Source: Carassius auratus
Taxonomy: Eukaryota; Chordata; Actinopteri; Cypriniformes; Cyprinidae
Reading direction: 5' to 3'
Length of the DNA stretch: 64,000 nucleotides
NCBI RefSeq assembly: GCF_003368295.1
Contig: NC_039256.1
Coordinates: 16,830,991 to 16,894,990, forward strand
Translations under genes and position numbers: made by a program
Part shown: positions 53,566 through 63,760 of the stretch, in pieces
Numbering within the stretch: the first letter of the stretch is position 1
Layout: each line of letters starts with the position of its first letter
Notes under the pieces: generated by a model
What the model saw: only the letters and a program-made list of their open reading frames with translations
The model's database searches: none
Told to the model about the DNA's origin: nothing

Positions 53566-54490
53566 ATTTTTTTTTCAGTTTACCGAAAGAGTGCTCCTCT
53601 CTGTCTGCATAGATAAGTTGCAAGTCATAAATGCAAATATTTGAATATTGTCAATTATTATTCATAGAAACGTTTATACCCATGCATGCGGCTTTGCCCT
53701 GCTGTTGGGTAAGTACTGTGGGGGCATGTTTCAGAGGCGTTCATGTCGGCTCCCACGCTCTGCTCCTTACTCGAGCACTCCCACTGGCTTCTATTTGTAA
53801 ACTCTGTTCTCTGGAGCCATGCTCCTAATAAACTGGCCTGATTTGATTTCCTGTAGAAGAAACCACACTCCTCCATGGGGCCTCTCTTCCTCTGCCTTTC
53901 TCTCACTTTGCACTAAACCACCCCCCCGCGGGTCCCGGTCCCTCACAGCCTCGGCTCATTATGAATCACTGTTGGCGTGTCAGCACAGTGATGGAGTGTT
54001 GGGGCAATACTGCCCCACTCTCAGCAGGAAGGGAGATGTACCTAACAGGTTCTCCTTTAAAGTGCTTCCCTCGTCTCCAACTACAGTGCGGCCAGAGAGA
54101 TGCAAAGGATTTTCCTCGATGGAAATGGTTGGCTGGGGCAGCAGTCACTTCTTTTTTTTTTCTTTTTTTTTTTGGAGCAACAAGGTTGAAGTGGTATAGG
54201 GATGTGCACAGCTCTTGGTTGTCTATAGATGTTATTATATATTTTTAAACATTTAGAATAGAGGTAGACATAAACATAAGAACTTTTGTGCATTTTAAAA
54301 TTTAAGGAAGTTAAATGCACAAATGTGGTGAACTTTGATACTTCAAAATTAGCTCCCAGTGCATTTTCATTGTCCAAATTGAACACAGTAAACAGTCTTT
54401 GTATTGACTTACACCTGGACCTTAAAGTGGACTCAAACCTCTACAAAGACAAACCAGTGTTTTTGGAAACAAAACAATCACATAATACTA
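53566..54490. other. Unique, moderately GC-rich intronic DNA; no gene supported
   Basis: Includes the longest ATG-initiated frame of the window (53819-54199, 126 codons) plus overlapping frames on both strands. Overlapping frames on both strands of GC-richer DNA, with no domain and an end in a T-run-encoded Phe stretch, argue against coding. Confidence 0.5.
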
Positions 54491-54494
54491 ACAT

Positions 54495-54557
54495 GAAGAA
54501 GAAGAAGAAGAAGAAGAAGAAGAAGAAGAAGAAGAAGAAGAAGAAGAAGAAGAAGAA
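54495..54557. repeat. (GAA)n triplet repeat, 21 units
   Basis: Pure GAA/AAG trinucleotides, purine-only on the plus strand. The frame over it encodes poly-Lys and is not a gene. Pure GAA tracts can form triplex DNA. Confidence 0.95.
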
Positions 54558-54639
54558 ATGTCATTGAACTTATGGAAATGTGAAAATAATATTAATATTA
54601 ATATAATATTTTTGTGTAAGCAAGATTTTTATTTTTTTT

Positions 54640-54725
54640 TAGGATTATTTGATGAATTGAAACACTTATTTAAAATGGAATTCTTTTGAGCAATTTAAGT
54701 ATTTTATTCAGTAAGGATAAATAAA
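54640..54725 (+). repeat. Family A fragment
   Basis: AGGATTATTTGATGAATTG and GCAATTTAAGTATTTTATTC then CAGTAAGGATAAAT match the end of the family seen at 4317-4600. Confidence 0.35.
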
Positions 54726-55014
54726 TAAACACTATAGAATTTTAATTCCACAAAAAACTATTAAAACTATTTAAAGTGCAAATATTACCCAGTATAACTT
54801 GGCACAGTCAGGTATATAAGCTGTAACTTTTACTGCACAAAATGATCAGAGTCCTCTCAGACTTGTGGATTAAACATAAAAACAGGAACACGATTCAAAG
54901 CAAGTGATTTGAAGTTTTGACAGTAATTATCTTGAAATATCTTTAGATGGTGAATTTGTTTCAAAAGTGTTGCTTTGATGGCTCTAACAGCGATTTTTTG
55001 GAGGGGCTAATTTA

Positions 55015-55122
55015 AAGAGCAACTTCTCAGAGAGAGTTTTAGTGTTCTGACAGTTAAACAGCCCGCCAGAGCACAACACGCTGTCAGCAAGCTAAAACCC
55101 TCTCTGAGAAGTGGCATCTCTT
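55015..55122. ncRNA. Candidate pre-miRNA-like hairpin
   Basis: The arms ACTTCTCAGAGAGAGTTTTAG-type (55022-55042) and CTAAAACCCTCTCTGAGAAG-type (55092-55112) pair at 20 of 21 positions. They are followed by a 4-by-4 internal loop, a 7-bp stem (55047-55053 with 55081-55087) and a 27-base terminal loop. Outside, AAGAG (55015-55019) pairs with CTCTT (55118-55122) across a small bulge. The total, about 108 nt with more than 30 paired bases per arm, is the size and shape of a pri-miRNA hairpin. The transcribed strand is unknown. A small palindromic transposon or chance inverted repeat are alternatives. Confidence 0.35.
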
Positions 55123-57437
55123 CATTTATCTCTTTTGAAACCTCAAAGCTGAAAAAAAAGATTAATAATAAACTAAATAAACCAGCTGACATCATGACTT
55201 GTTGACCATCCTTACCCTAGTTTGAAGGCAGAGACGAGAGAGCACACACACGGCAGTCACTCTTTGTTAGATAAATAACACACGACTCGTGTCCTGAGGT
55301 GATAAGTAGCCATCATTGATCTCCATCTACAGAGTGCTCTGAGCCATTTCGGGCTAATTCCTCACAGTTGTTTTTCCGGCAGATGCCATATGGTGAGGGT
55401 TTCATGCCACCTGCCTTGGGTGGTGTTGTTTTCGGATTTGGAGGTGAGGTAGAGTGGCAGCCTGATTTTATTTTATTTTCTGGCAAAGATTGAGCGACAT
55501 CACCTTGAATCATCTAACGAGCAGAATGGAGCTTGTCTCTTTTACATCTGATCTACACCCGATTTCTTCAACCGCTCTCCTCTAGAGGGTGGAGCAGGTG
55601 TAAGCTGCGTAAAATTAGTGCAAACAGATTAGATTTATGAGAAAAGCTATGTCATTTACACTCTTTTAATGTGATAGACGCACTTGGGGGAAATCTAAGG
55701 CTTTCTATTATCCCAGGGAGCTGTTTGCATGCCTAGTTTATTAAAAGTATTTTTAATGCAATTTACTCGAGAATATTAAAGGGAAAACTCATTGAGTGAG
55801 ACATTTGAAAAAAGGCCAACACATCCTGTTTCTTTTGAGTTGTTTGCATAATCTAATGCTAGATGCAATGCTTGATGTTTTGTGAGGCCTCTACTTGAAA
55901 TATCTTTGTGAGTCGCTATACGGATGAGCATGAATTCATGAGAACAGATCAGAAATGTGCACTAGTATCAATGCACCATCTGATATATTTAGATGAATAT
56001 TGGGAGTGAAAAGCAAAAAAATAAATAAATAAAAAGAAACGAAGTGCAAAAACACTTTTCTTTTAGAAACTAAAAGGCTTTTCCGCACTGGCTTTCTGTG
56101 CTGCAATTGGAACGCAATTATCTGCCTTTTCTAGATGAGAATTCAAGGAGAAATGTCTCGCAATGACATTTGGTTTAATAAAGCAATCTGTATACTAATT
56201 TTCTGAGCACTTGACCTTAGAAGTCCTCCATTATGAGTTGTCAAATATTTGTGTGTTTGTTGCAGGAAAGATGGCAAATACAGTTTGTTTTTGTGTCAGG
56301 TGATGAACCACGAATCGTCATTTTTAATGCACTGCGGTTCAACACATTTTCATTTGTGGTGCTCTGGTAAGGTTGGATGTTAGTCGCCAGCTCATGTGAA
56401 TTTTCTTTGAGCGTGTTTGTGATTTTAAATACAAATATGTGAATATAGTCGGAAATTAATGCAAACGGTGCTGCTGGCAGAGCAGAGATTCTCACAGGCG
56501 TTTATCCTGACTCTCATCCTCTGTGTTTTTTGCGAGGGTTCCCACAGGATTCTGTTTATATAACAAAAAAAAAAAAAAAAATGCAACCCTTGATACTACA
56601 AGATATGCCTTCGTTATACTGCGGTTCAGCACAGCGCCCCTGTTTCAGTGCCTCTAGACCTGACAAACATCTCCGGAAGCCGGAAGTATTTGGTGCATAT
56701 GTATTTTTATTCAAAACAGGGTGAGCGTTACATGCATGCACACTTATTTTTCGTACACTTTTCTTTTCTGTTTGGCAAGAGTTTTTTTTTTTTTTTTTTT
56801 CTCAGAATAGCAATGCACATATTTCCTTTCTTTGTAACATTGATTGCCATGAATTCACTGAGGAGAACAGATGGAGTTAGTTACTTTATGTCAGAGAAAA
56901 ACAATGTGTTGTGCAGTCAAGGTACCTAAAGGACTTCGAACTAAATCTATTCATTGCGTGGGTTACGTGCTGTCTGTCAACCTCTCTTCGTGGTTTATTA
57001 ACTGCAGCTTTGCAGAGATGCAGCAATTATTTTTCTTTGTTCAAGTGAAATAAGATTTTTTGGGGGGAGATTTCATATGTGAAACGGGTATGATTTATGA
57101 AGGTAAAGTTTTCAAAGCACACTGTATAAGTGCACCATTCAATGCAGAATTAATCATCTGCAAACCTTTCTATGCCTTCACATATATCTTTTATTAAATA
57201 TAACTTACCTTTCTTTTGAAAGTGTTGTACGTACTTGTTCTGTCAAATTAGACCTGTTAAGAATGCTTGAATGTGTTTGGTAATGTAGCTGTAAAGCGTA
57301 TTCACTTCGGAAGAGCTTTAACCTACTTCTAGCCAGTTACCATTTGAGAATTAATGTTGAAATCTAAAAATACTGTTTCTGCAAACCAAAATTTGTACAT
57401 GTTGGCAATCAGGCTAACTGATCCCACCCATTTGTAT
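55123..57437. other. Intronic unique DNA, no exon seen
   Basis: Unique sequence with a poly-A at 56564-56580 and a poly-T at 56779-56800. Overlapping short frames at 56530-56929 have no recognisable domain. Confidence 0.5.
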
Positions 57438-57445
57438 GAACAGAC

Positions 57446-57715
57446 TAGTATTGCCAAGCCCGCATTTTTCCCGTGGATTTGGGCTACTTTAACACTTTGT
57501 ACATGGGTAGTTTTTCATATCCACCAGTTGAAGCAACCCCAAAAACATTATTTTTAGCCCCTTCAGTACAAATTTCACCATGGGAGCCCCACCAAAAAAT
57601 GTGTATTTTACCCCCCAGAACACGAGGGACCCCCCTCAAAACACCATTGTGCTAGTTTTGGACTAGTTTTGAGTAAAAATTGGCGGGTTTTTGTTGTGAA
57701 AACCTGGAGACCCTG
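57446..57715. mobile_element. hAT-type MITE, about 270 bp
   Basis: It runs from TAGTATTGCCAAGCCCGC to AAACCTGGAGACCCTG. The complement of the right end, CAGGGTCTCCAGG, resembles the CAGGGTTGCCAGG end of a common cyprinid element. The flanks GAACAGAC (57438-57445) and CAACAGCC (57716-57723) agree at 6 of 8. A truncated second copy, inverted, starts at 58602 (CAGGGTTGCCAGGTTTTC). Confidence 0.6.
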
Positions 57716-57781
57716 CAACAGCCTCAAATATATATGATGCCTCAAATCATTGAACGATCATGAAGATTATATTTTACATGA

Positions 57782-57812
<31 letters not shown>
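57645..57812 (+). repeat. Inverted duplication, left arm
   Basis: From CATTGTGCTAGTTTTG through TGGCGGGTTTTTGTTGTG and GATCATGAAGATTATATT into a (TA)n tract. It matches the complement of 58516-58672 with a modest number of substitutions. The arm includes part of the 57446 element plus about 90 bp of other sequence. Confidence 0.88.
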
Positions 57813-57820
<8 letters not shown>

Positions 57821-57824
<4 letters not shown>

Positions 57825-58515
57825 GCTGGGTGGATTACTTAGGAATTGTAATCAGTTACTGATTACAGATTACATGACAAAATTTGTTGTCTGTAATATA
57901 ACCTCTTAGATTACACATTTTTGGTAACTTAATCTGATTACTTTTGGATCACATTTAGATTACATTTTTGCTAACCCTCATTTGATGGCACATATATTGA
58001 ATTAGGCTAATGTTGTACTATTCACATATACAAAGAAAAAATATATTCCACAAAATATATTTAATTCACCAACAAGAGCCACAATTGTTTCTTTTTCAAG
58101 TGCAATGTGTGGACAGTTAATACTTACAAAATACTAACATTAATGTGCCTTGCTGTTAGTGTTGGCTAGTAACAATTAATAAAATTTGTAATTAATTACT
58201 TATAATTAAGTACATTTGGAAAACAGCTACACTACAAAAGACAATATTGAAAAACATGAAATTCAAATCAAAATAACTGCCAGGTTAAATATTTATTCTA
58301 ATAAAACACTAGAAGTGCATATGAATGTATCAATGAAAAGGGAAATTTAGGAGAATCAATTAATTGTGAACAACTTATTACCATTGTGTAAATAAAATGT
58401 AATCATGTTATCCATACAAAAGTAACTGTAGTCTGTTTACGAGTATTTTAAAAAGTAGTTTTGGAATCTGATTTTGTAATCCAGATCACATGTAATCCGT
58501 CACTACCCAGCTCTG
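57821..58515. mobile_element. hAT-type element nested between the inverted arms, 695 bp
   Basis: The ends CAGAGCTGGGTGGATTACTT and CCCAGCTCTG form an inverted repeat of at least 10 bp. The complement of the right end continues CAGAGCTGGGTAGTGACGGA. The flanks are TATATATA on both sides (57813-57820, 58516-58523), but in a TA tract this is weak. There is no coding capacity; the interior is rich in GATTACA-like strings. Confidence 0.8.
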
Positions 58516-58672
58516 TATATATACATATAGAATATAATATCTCATGTAGAATATAATCTTCATGATCTTTGAATGATTTGAGGTATGATTTATGTCTGTT
58601 ACAGGGTTGCCAGGTTTTCACAACAAAAACCCGCCAATTGTTACTCAAAACTAGTTCAAAACTAGCACAATG
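58516..58672 (-). repeat. Inverted duplication, right arm
   Basis: The complement of this arm repeats 57645-57812, including AATGATTTGAGG-type and TTGCCAGGTTTTC-type sequence and the terminal CATTGTGC. Confidence 0.88.
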
Positions 58673-58679
58673 CTGTTGA

Positions 58680-58680
<1 letters not shown>

Positions 58681-58742
<62 letters not shown>
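58681..58742. repeat. (TA)n microsatellite
   Basis: About 31 TA units directly after the right arm of the inverted duplication. Confidence 0.95.
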
Positions 58743-58744
<2 letters not shown>

Positions 58745-58747
<3 letters not shown>

Positions 58748-59165
58748 TTTATATTAAATATGGTACTGTTCAAAAATTTCATCAGCAGAGATGCATTACA
58801 TTTTTCAAAATTGATAGTAAAGATGTCTGTAATGTTAAAGATATCAGCAAATAAAATCAAAGGTTCACTAAAAAATGCATATTAAGCAGAAAAACATACG
58901 TTTTTCAACTTTGATAAATGTAAAAAAATTCTTGAGCACCAAATCAGAATATTAGAATGATTTCTGAAGGATCATGTGACATGAAAGACCGTCATAATGC
59001 CTGCTGAAAATTCAGAAATAAATTACATTTTAAAATATAAAACAATTAATTTAAATAGTAATAACATTTCACAATATTCTATTTTTATATTGTATTTTTG
59101 ATCAAATAAATGCAGCCTTGGTGCATTAAAAAAAATATCTTACTGACATCAAAATTAATCAGTAG
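58745..59165 (-). repeat. Interspersed repeat, family A copy
   Basis: Contains GAATGATTTCTGAAGGATCA, TGATCAAATAAATGCAGCC and TTGGTGCATTAAAAAAAAT, as in the family A copies listed elsewhere. It is the best preserved copy in the window. Confidence 0.6.
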
Positions 59166-59196
59166 TGTTCTAAGGGGCTATTATTTGTAGTTTTTT

Positions 59197-59392
59197 GGTG
59201 GCGTTAGTATAATGGTGTTATATCAGCAGATGTAGGTTAAATACCAAAACTGGACACATACTAAAGCCACAATCCTGCTCATTCACCACTGTGCCCACGA
59301 GCAAGTTATTCAGTCTCACAATGCTGCAGGGAGGACTGTGTCTGTAATTAGTATTGCTGTGGATGAAAAATGGCAGCGTCAGCAAAATGGCT
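59197..59392 (+). repeat. tRNA-derived SINE
   Basis: The head TGGCGTTAGTATAATGG resembles a tRNA A-box region, and GTAGGTTAAATACC (59232-59245) a B box. The body has ACCACTGTGCCCACGAGCAA and the tail TGGATGAAAAATGGCAGCG followed by TCAGCAAAATGGC, a degenerate form of the tail GGATAAAAGCGTCTGCTAAA. It is not a tRNA gene because there is no closed cloverleaf. Confidence 0.65.
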
Positions 59393-61351
59393 GGAGCACT
59401 GCTGCAGTAAAGCGAGTATGGTTATCTGTACTGGAGGAACTTGTCTGTGTAAAAGATTGAAGTGGAGAGCATTCACTGAATTAGATTGAACACACAGAGC
59501 TTCAAAACTACATTTTGATGTCTCCTGTTCGGGACTTTTTTTGCATCCAGATAGGATTAATGAAAGAATTTGCTTCTGATTCAATTATTAGTCTTAGTTT
59601 ATAGACTTTCCCCTGACAACTTAATGCATTACCACATCTAAGCCAAGCTAAATTTTCCTTATTCAGCCTTTAACGACTTAAAGAGCGATTGATAGGAATT
59701 TGATTCAGATGCAGGTACAATATGGGCCTTTCTAATGAGCGTTATTGGAATGTGAAGGCTGGGCTGTAGACTTCAGGAGCGGTATAATAGAGCCGGCTGC
59801 TGTCGGTAATGAGATGCCTCTCCTAGCTCCCTTAATTGCCTCCCGGCCCCTGGACTGCTCATCAGAGAGAGCCTAATTGGCCATCACTGCCCATGCAGGC
59901 ACAGGACTAGGTGAGAACACCAGCCGTCCTTCTTCCAGGTGGCAAAAAGAGAATATTTAAAGTCATACATTACTTTATGCTACAGCGCATAATGAATGTC
60001 GCGGTGATGCCTTCATGTGTTTGTGTGTTTAATGTCTCAAATGTGCGTTCTTGGTTAACTGTAGCTTGTACACTGATAGCTACACCAAGGTCAAGGATTT
60101 GATGTACACATAGGGTTCTGTATGTTTGGAATGGAATAGTGGCATAATGTTTGTAGCATACACTGAATACTGAATGCTATGCTGTATTAAAAAAACAGTA
60201 TGCTAAACAGTATGGCCTTCAAACCTTATTTGTATAATTTCACCAATCACCAATCTAGTTATTTTGTGTGAAAATGTAAAAAATGTGCAGTTCAGTCAGA
60301 TAATGAGTCCAGAAAATGATTTTAAAATAACAGTGATCATATTTCAGATTCATTTGTCACATTGGAAATGGAAGATCAAGGCAAGCCCATTAGATTAGTG
60401 TAATATAGTAAATGCAGTGTACTCTGTAGTGCAATACTGCACTACAATATATACAGTTATATACTGTATATTTTGTATATCAATGCATATAGAAAATTTG
60501 CTGTATATTGTATAATTTTGTAGATCATGATCATGGTTGTAATTATGATTTATGCTTCTCTCGATTTATAAAAAAAGAATCATCTCTGATATTTTGCTGG
60601 TTATTTATCCTGGAAAAGTTTTGTTTTCATTTAGCATTTGCGTTATCTTGCATTGATAACAAGTCTTCACAAGCTTTCATTCAGCTTGCAGTTGCCAGAT
60701 GTCAAGAGTTTAAATCTCCTAACCAGAGCTTTTCTCTTTAATGGATACCTTTTCTGTTCAGTGGTTTACCAATTCTTCCCAACCTGCACGCAGCCTCGCT
60801 ACATTAAAGAAAAAGCATAGATGAGCTGAAAATACTGGCAAACATGTCAGTTCGAGTTTTCTTTCACACAGTGTGCTGTGACTAAATCTACGAATATACC
60901 ATGCAAGTTGATGTTTTCTTGATTTTGAGCTTGTGCGGAAGTTCAGTAATCCTGATGAAATGTTAAAAAAATCTAAAATGACAATCGTTATAAATTTGTT
61001 TTTAACCAAAATAATCATTATTAACAGATTGACTATTGTCGAGATTGTTGAGTTTTCTTGTTGAAGTGGGATTTTTGTGGACCAGAAGTGCAAAATTTAA
61101 AGGAGAAGAAAACCAATATATTCTCTCACTGCAGGAACATAAATACCTATGCATTGATGGTTTGGAATTATGAGGCTTCTACAGCTAGTCAAATATTCTG
61201 TAAACTATGCAGAAATGAATGCAGGGTTCTTGTGGTTTCAGCAGGCTTCATGTGTTTCCATTAAATGAACCTCAGTCTTATTTCTCTAATGCATGCTTTG
61301 TACACGGACAGACCAATTAATTTGCACTCACCCTTACAAGCATGCGTACAC
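59393..61351. other. Intronic DNA, no exon seen
   Basis: The GC-balanced stretch 59640-59900 may be regulatory. From 60130 to 60480 the sequence is rich in AGTATGC/GCATAC-like strings and includes a short hairpin TGTAGTGC...GCACTACA near 60437-60458, probably an old repeat. No exon was recognised. Confidence 0.45.
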
Positions 61352-61361
61352 GTGTGTGTGG

Positions 61362-61411
<50 letters not shown>

Positions 61412-61424
61412 TTGTGTGTGTGCA
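61352..61424. repeat. (TG)n microsatellite
   Basis: About 30 TG units with short GGTT and GATT interruptions. The minus-strand frame over it encodes a His-Thr repeat. Confidence 0.95.
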
Positions 61425-61964
61425 TGTGTAGGTCAGCCGTAAGGACCAACGAGTCCTTAGAAAAGTTGCTTCAGCTCATCGAGAGAAAAGAGGCCCATAA
61501 TGTGATATTGATTGATGCTTAAATCAGTTTAATAACAGCTTTGTCAAATCAGCTGTTTTAATAATCAGATTAGAGCTTTTAGCGTCATCGATTGGATAAT
61601 TTCGAACCTGAAGGATGACAGTCCCAGAGTAACATTCGTCATGTTAAAATCACCCATGCGTCAAAATGAAAATGGTTAAGAGATTGCATTAGTCCCCTGT
61701 CAGCATGTCCCAAAACTTGTTTTGAAAGACGATTAAATAGATTGTAATTTAAGGTAACAAGAGCGATAGGCCACAATAAACTTGGAGAAAATAGCAATAA
61801 TTGTATTTTTAAATCATGAATTCACTCATTGTAATTGCTAAATAAATCAATATTGTTAAGGAGTTCTTTAGATAAGCAGATTGGATTCTAGGTAGCGTAT
61901 CATTTCAGTTTGGGGTTGTGCTAACCTTATGTTTATGAATTGAGACTGAATGTTCGTGCTGAAG

Positions 61965-62098
61965 TAGAGGTGACCCAGGAACTGGAGAGCTACTGAGATT
62001 GTAGTCCTGCTCAATAAGCATTGTGCCCTTCAGCAAGGCCCTTGGCCTGGGTCACTCAGGATGAAAAGTGCCTGCTGTATGCCAAGTGACTGAATGAC
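61965..62098 (+). repeat. SINE body and tail
   Basis: GCATTGTGCCCTTCAGCAAG, then GGGTCACTCAGGATGAAAAG and TGCCTGCTGTATGCCAAGTG. This is the body and 3' tail of the same SINE type as at 59197-59392. The tRNA-like head is too eroded to recognise. Confidence 0.65.
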
Positions 62099-62494
62099 TA
62101 AGCTTCTGTTCCATCAATCAGTGCAGCCTACAGAACCGCAGAGGACCAAGGTGCTTAACCCTGCATGCATTTTGAGTTTAAGTTCCTCTCTCAAAAAGGA
62201 AATTTCTCTTTATGACCAAGTTGAGTGGGTAAAGATGTGAGCTGATGGCACCGCTGTGCCTATGGCAGACTACTGACCCCAGCTTGAGTTGAGAGAACTG
62301 TGCATGCAGTAAATGTGCTTTAAGTAGGAGAGGGAGTCGTAAAGAATTTAATGATTCTGGTTTTGATTGTAGTTTCACTTAACATTTTGGGTTATGTGAT
62401 TCTTTTAACATTTAAATAATCCCCATTGGTTCTAACTAATCAAAAATATTAAATTAAAATATTTTTGCATTGTAAAAATTGAAAATTGTTACTC

Positions 62495-63040
62495 TTAAAG
62501 GTGCAGTAAGAGATCTTGAAAAAATGCTAACTTTAACCTGAAAGCACTGAAGGTGTATGTCCTATACCCTGCCTGCAAATTGCCATCCAAATCCACGCCC
62601 CTGAACACATACGCACACAGATCAGACGATAAATACATCAACTACTACAATACATCATGTGTCAAAGTTATAGTAGTACAGTTAGTAAAACTACTACAAC
62701 ACCAGAAAGGAAGTCATGTTGTTGATGTTTGCCTGTCATTCTAGCTCTGTCTGCAAAGCGTACGTGAACGTGCTGATGATGTATCCTGTCTGTGTGCACA
62801 GAGGTATGCTAACTTTTTTATCATGTCAACAGACAGGTAGGAAAGTCAGTCAAAACGTTCGGAATGAGCATTTTGATTGGATGAACATATCTTGGTCCTA
62901 TGCCTTCCACAGAATATATAAATATATATAAATATGTTTAGACCACTACTAACTTAATGATCACTATCGGGATGTGAAGAGACTTTCAACCAGCATAACA
63001 AAAAAATGTTTCTGAAGGAAATTACCTATTGCACCTTTAA
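62495..63040. mobile_element. TTAA-flanked terminal-repeat element, 538 bp between the TTAAs
   Basis: TTAA (62495-62498) is followed by AGGTGCAGTAAG. At the other end, CCTATTGCACCT is followed by TTAA (63037-63040). The complement of the right end, AGGTGCAATAGG, matches the left at most positions. TTAA duplications are typical of piggyBac-type insertions. The interior has two short frames but no transposase. Confidence 0.65.
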
Positions 63041-63565
63041 GTTTATGTAGTTTAAGTAAAGTTTAAGTAAAAATCTGTTAATATTAAAAAAAAAAAAAAT
63101 TGCCTGCATCGATTGAGATGATTGTATTTTATTGAATTGGTTAGCTGTACTGTGATGTTTATAATTGATTTATTTTTGTGTACTGCTACAGAATTTTTGT
63201 ATTTTGTTTATTTTGTTTGCAAAAGTTTGTAGTGCTTTGGGTACTATAAGTCTATTATAAAAAGTATTATTATTAATATACTGTAGAAATTACGGCATGA
63301 AGCACATTCTTATGGTAACTAATGTAGTGAATATGAGTCATGAGATTGGTTCAAACCAAAAACAGTCGGGTTCGAGGGTGACTTTTTTTTTGTGCAGATT
63401 TTTTTTTTATTTTTATTTTTTTTTTTATGCAACTGTAAAATGCATACTCTGTTTGTTGTCTTTTTATTTCACAGTGCCTAGTCTTTCTCAGTGCATTCAA
63501 CTTCGACCACAAACTTTATTTTTGTGCTGCTGTAGAGGTGCAGGAAACACATCCAGAGTATTGAA
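63041..63565. other. Intronic AT-rich DNA, no exon seen
   Basis: AT-rich with several T runs (63385-63425). The 115-codon frame at 63297-63644 passes through T-run-encoded Phe/Tyr stretches and into a SINE tail, so it is not credible as a gene. Confidence 0.5.
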
Positions 63566-63760
63566 CCATACATTTTACATTTATATTTTTATTCATTTTG
63601 CAGACGCTTTTATCCAAAGAGACTTACAATTGGGCGATACATAAAGTAATTCTTCTTAAAGAGGCAAACAGACACAGGAAGTGCTTGTAATACCAAGTTT
63701 TAGGCACTGTTTAAATAAGTACAAGCTAGAAAGAGAAGGAATAAATAAAGAGAAATACCT
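63566..63760 (-). repeat. SINE tail-containing repeat, minus orientation
   Basis: ATTTTGCAGACGCTTTTATC followed by CAAAGAGACTTACAATTGGG is the complement of the SINE tail seen at 59370 and 62060. The following sequence to about 63760 resembles repeat bodies but has no clear tRNA head. Confidence 0.6.

Noticed and set aside
53680..53712. ATGCGGCTTTGCCCTGCTG followed by GGTAAGT as an alternative first exon
   Set aside because: It encodes only a few residues with no signal peptide or CpG-rich promoter. A GTAAGT by chance is expected many times in this length.
53819..54199. Longest ATG-initiated frame in the window (126 codons, plus strand)
   Set aside because: Overlapping frames occur on both strands. 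The C-terminus is a Phe run from a T tract, no domain is recognisable, and length alone is expected by chance in a 64 kb window.
54286..54567. Frame with a poly-Lys tail
   Set aside because: The Lys run is the GAA/AAG microsatellite, and the upstream part has no domain or codon bias.
59200..59260. Possible tRNA gene on the plus strand
   Set aside because: Same reasoning: promoter-like boxes without a cloverleaf, followed by a SINE body and tail.
63297..63644. 115-codon plus-strand frame
   Set aside because: It runs through T tracts and into a SINE tail, so it is not a conserved coding sequence.
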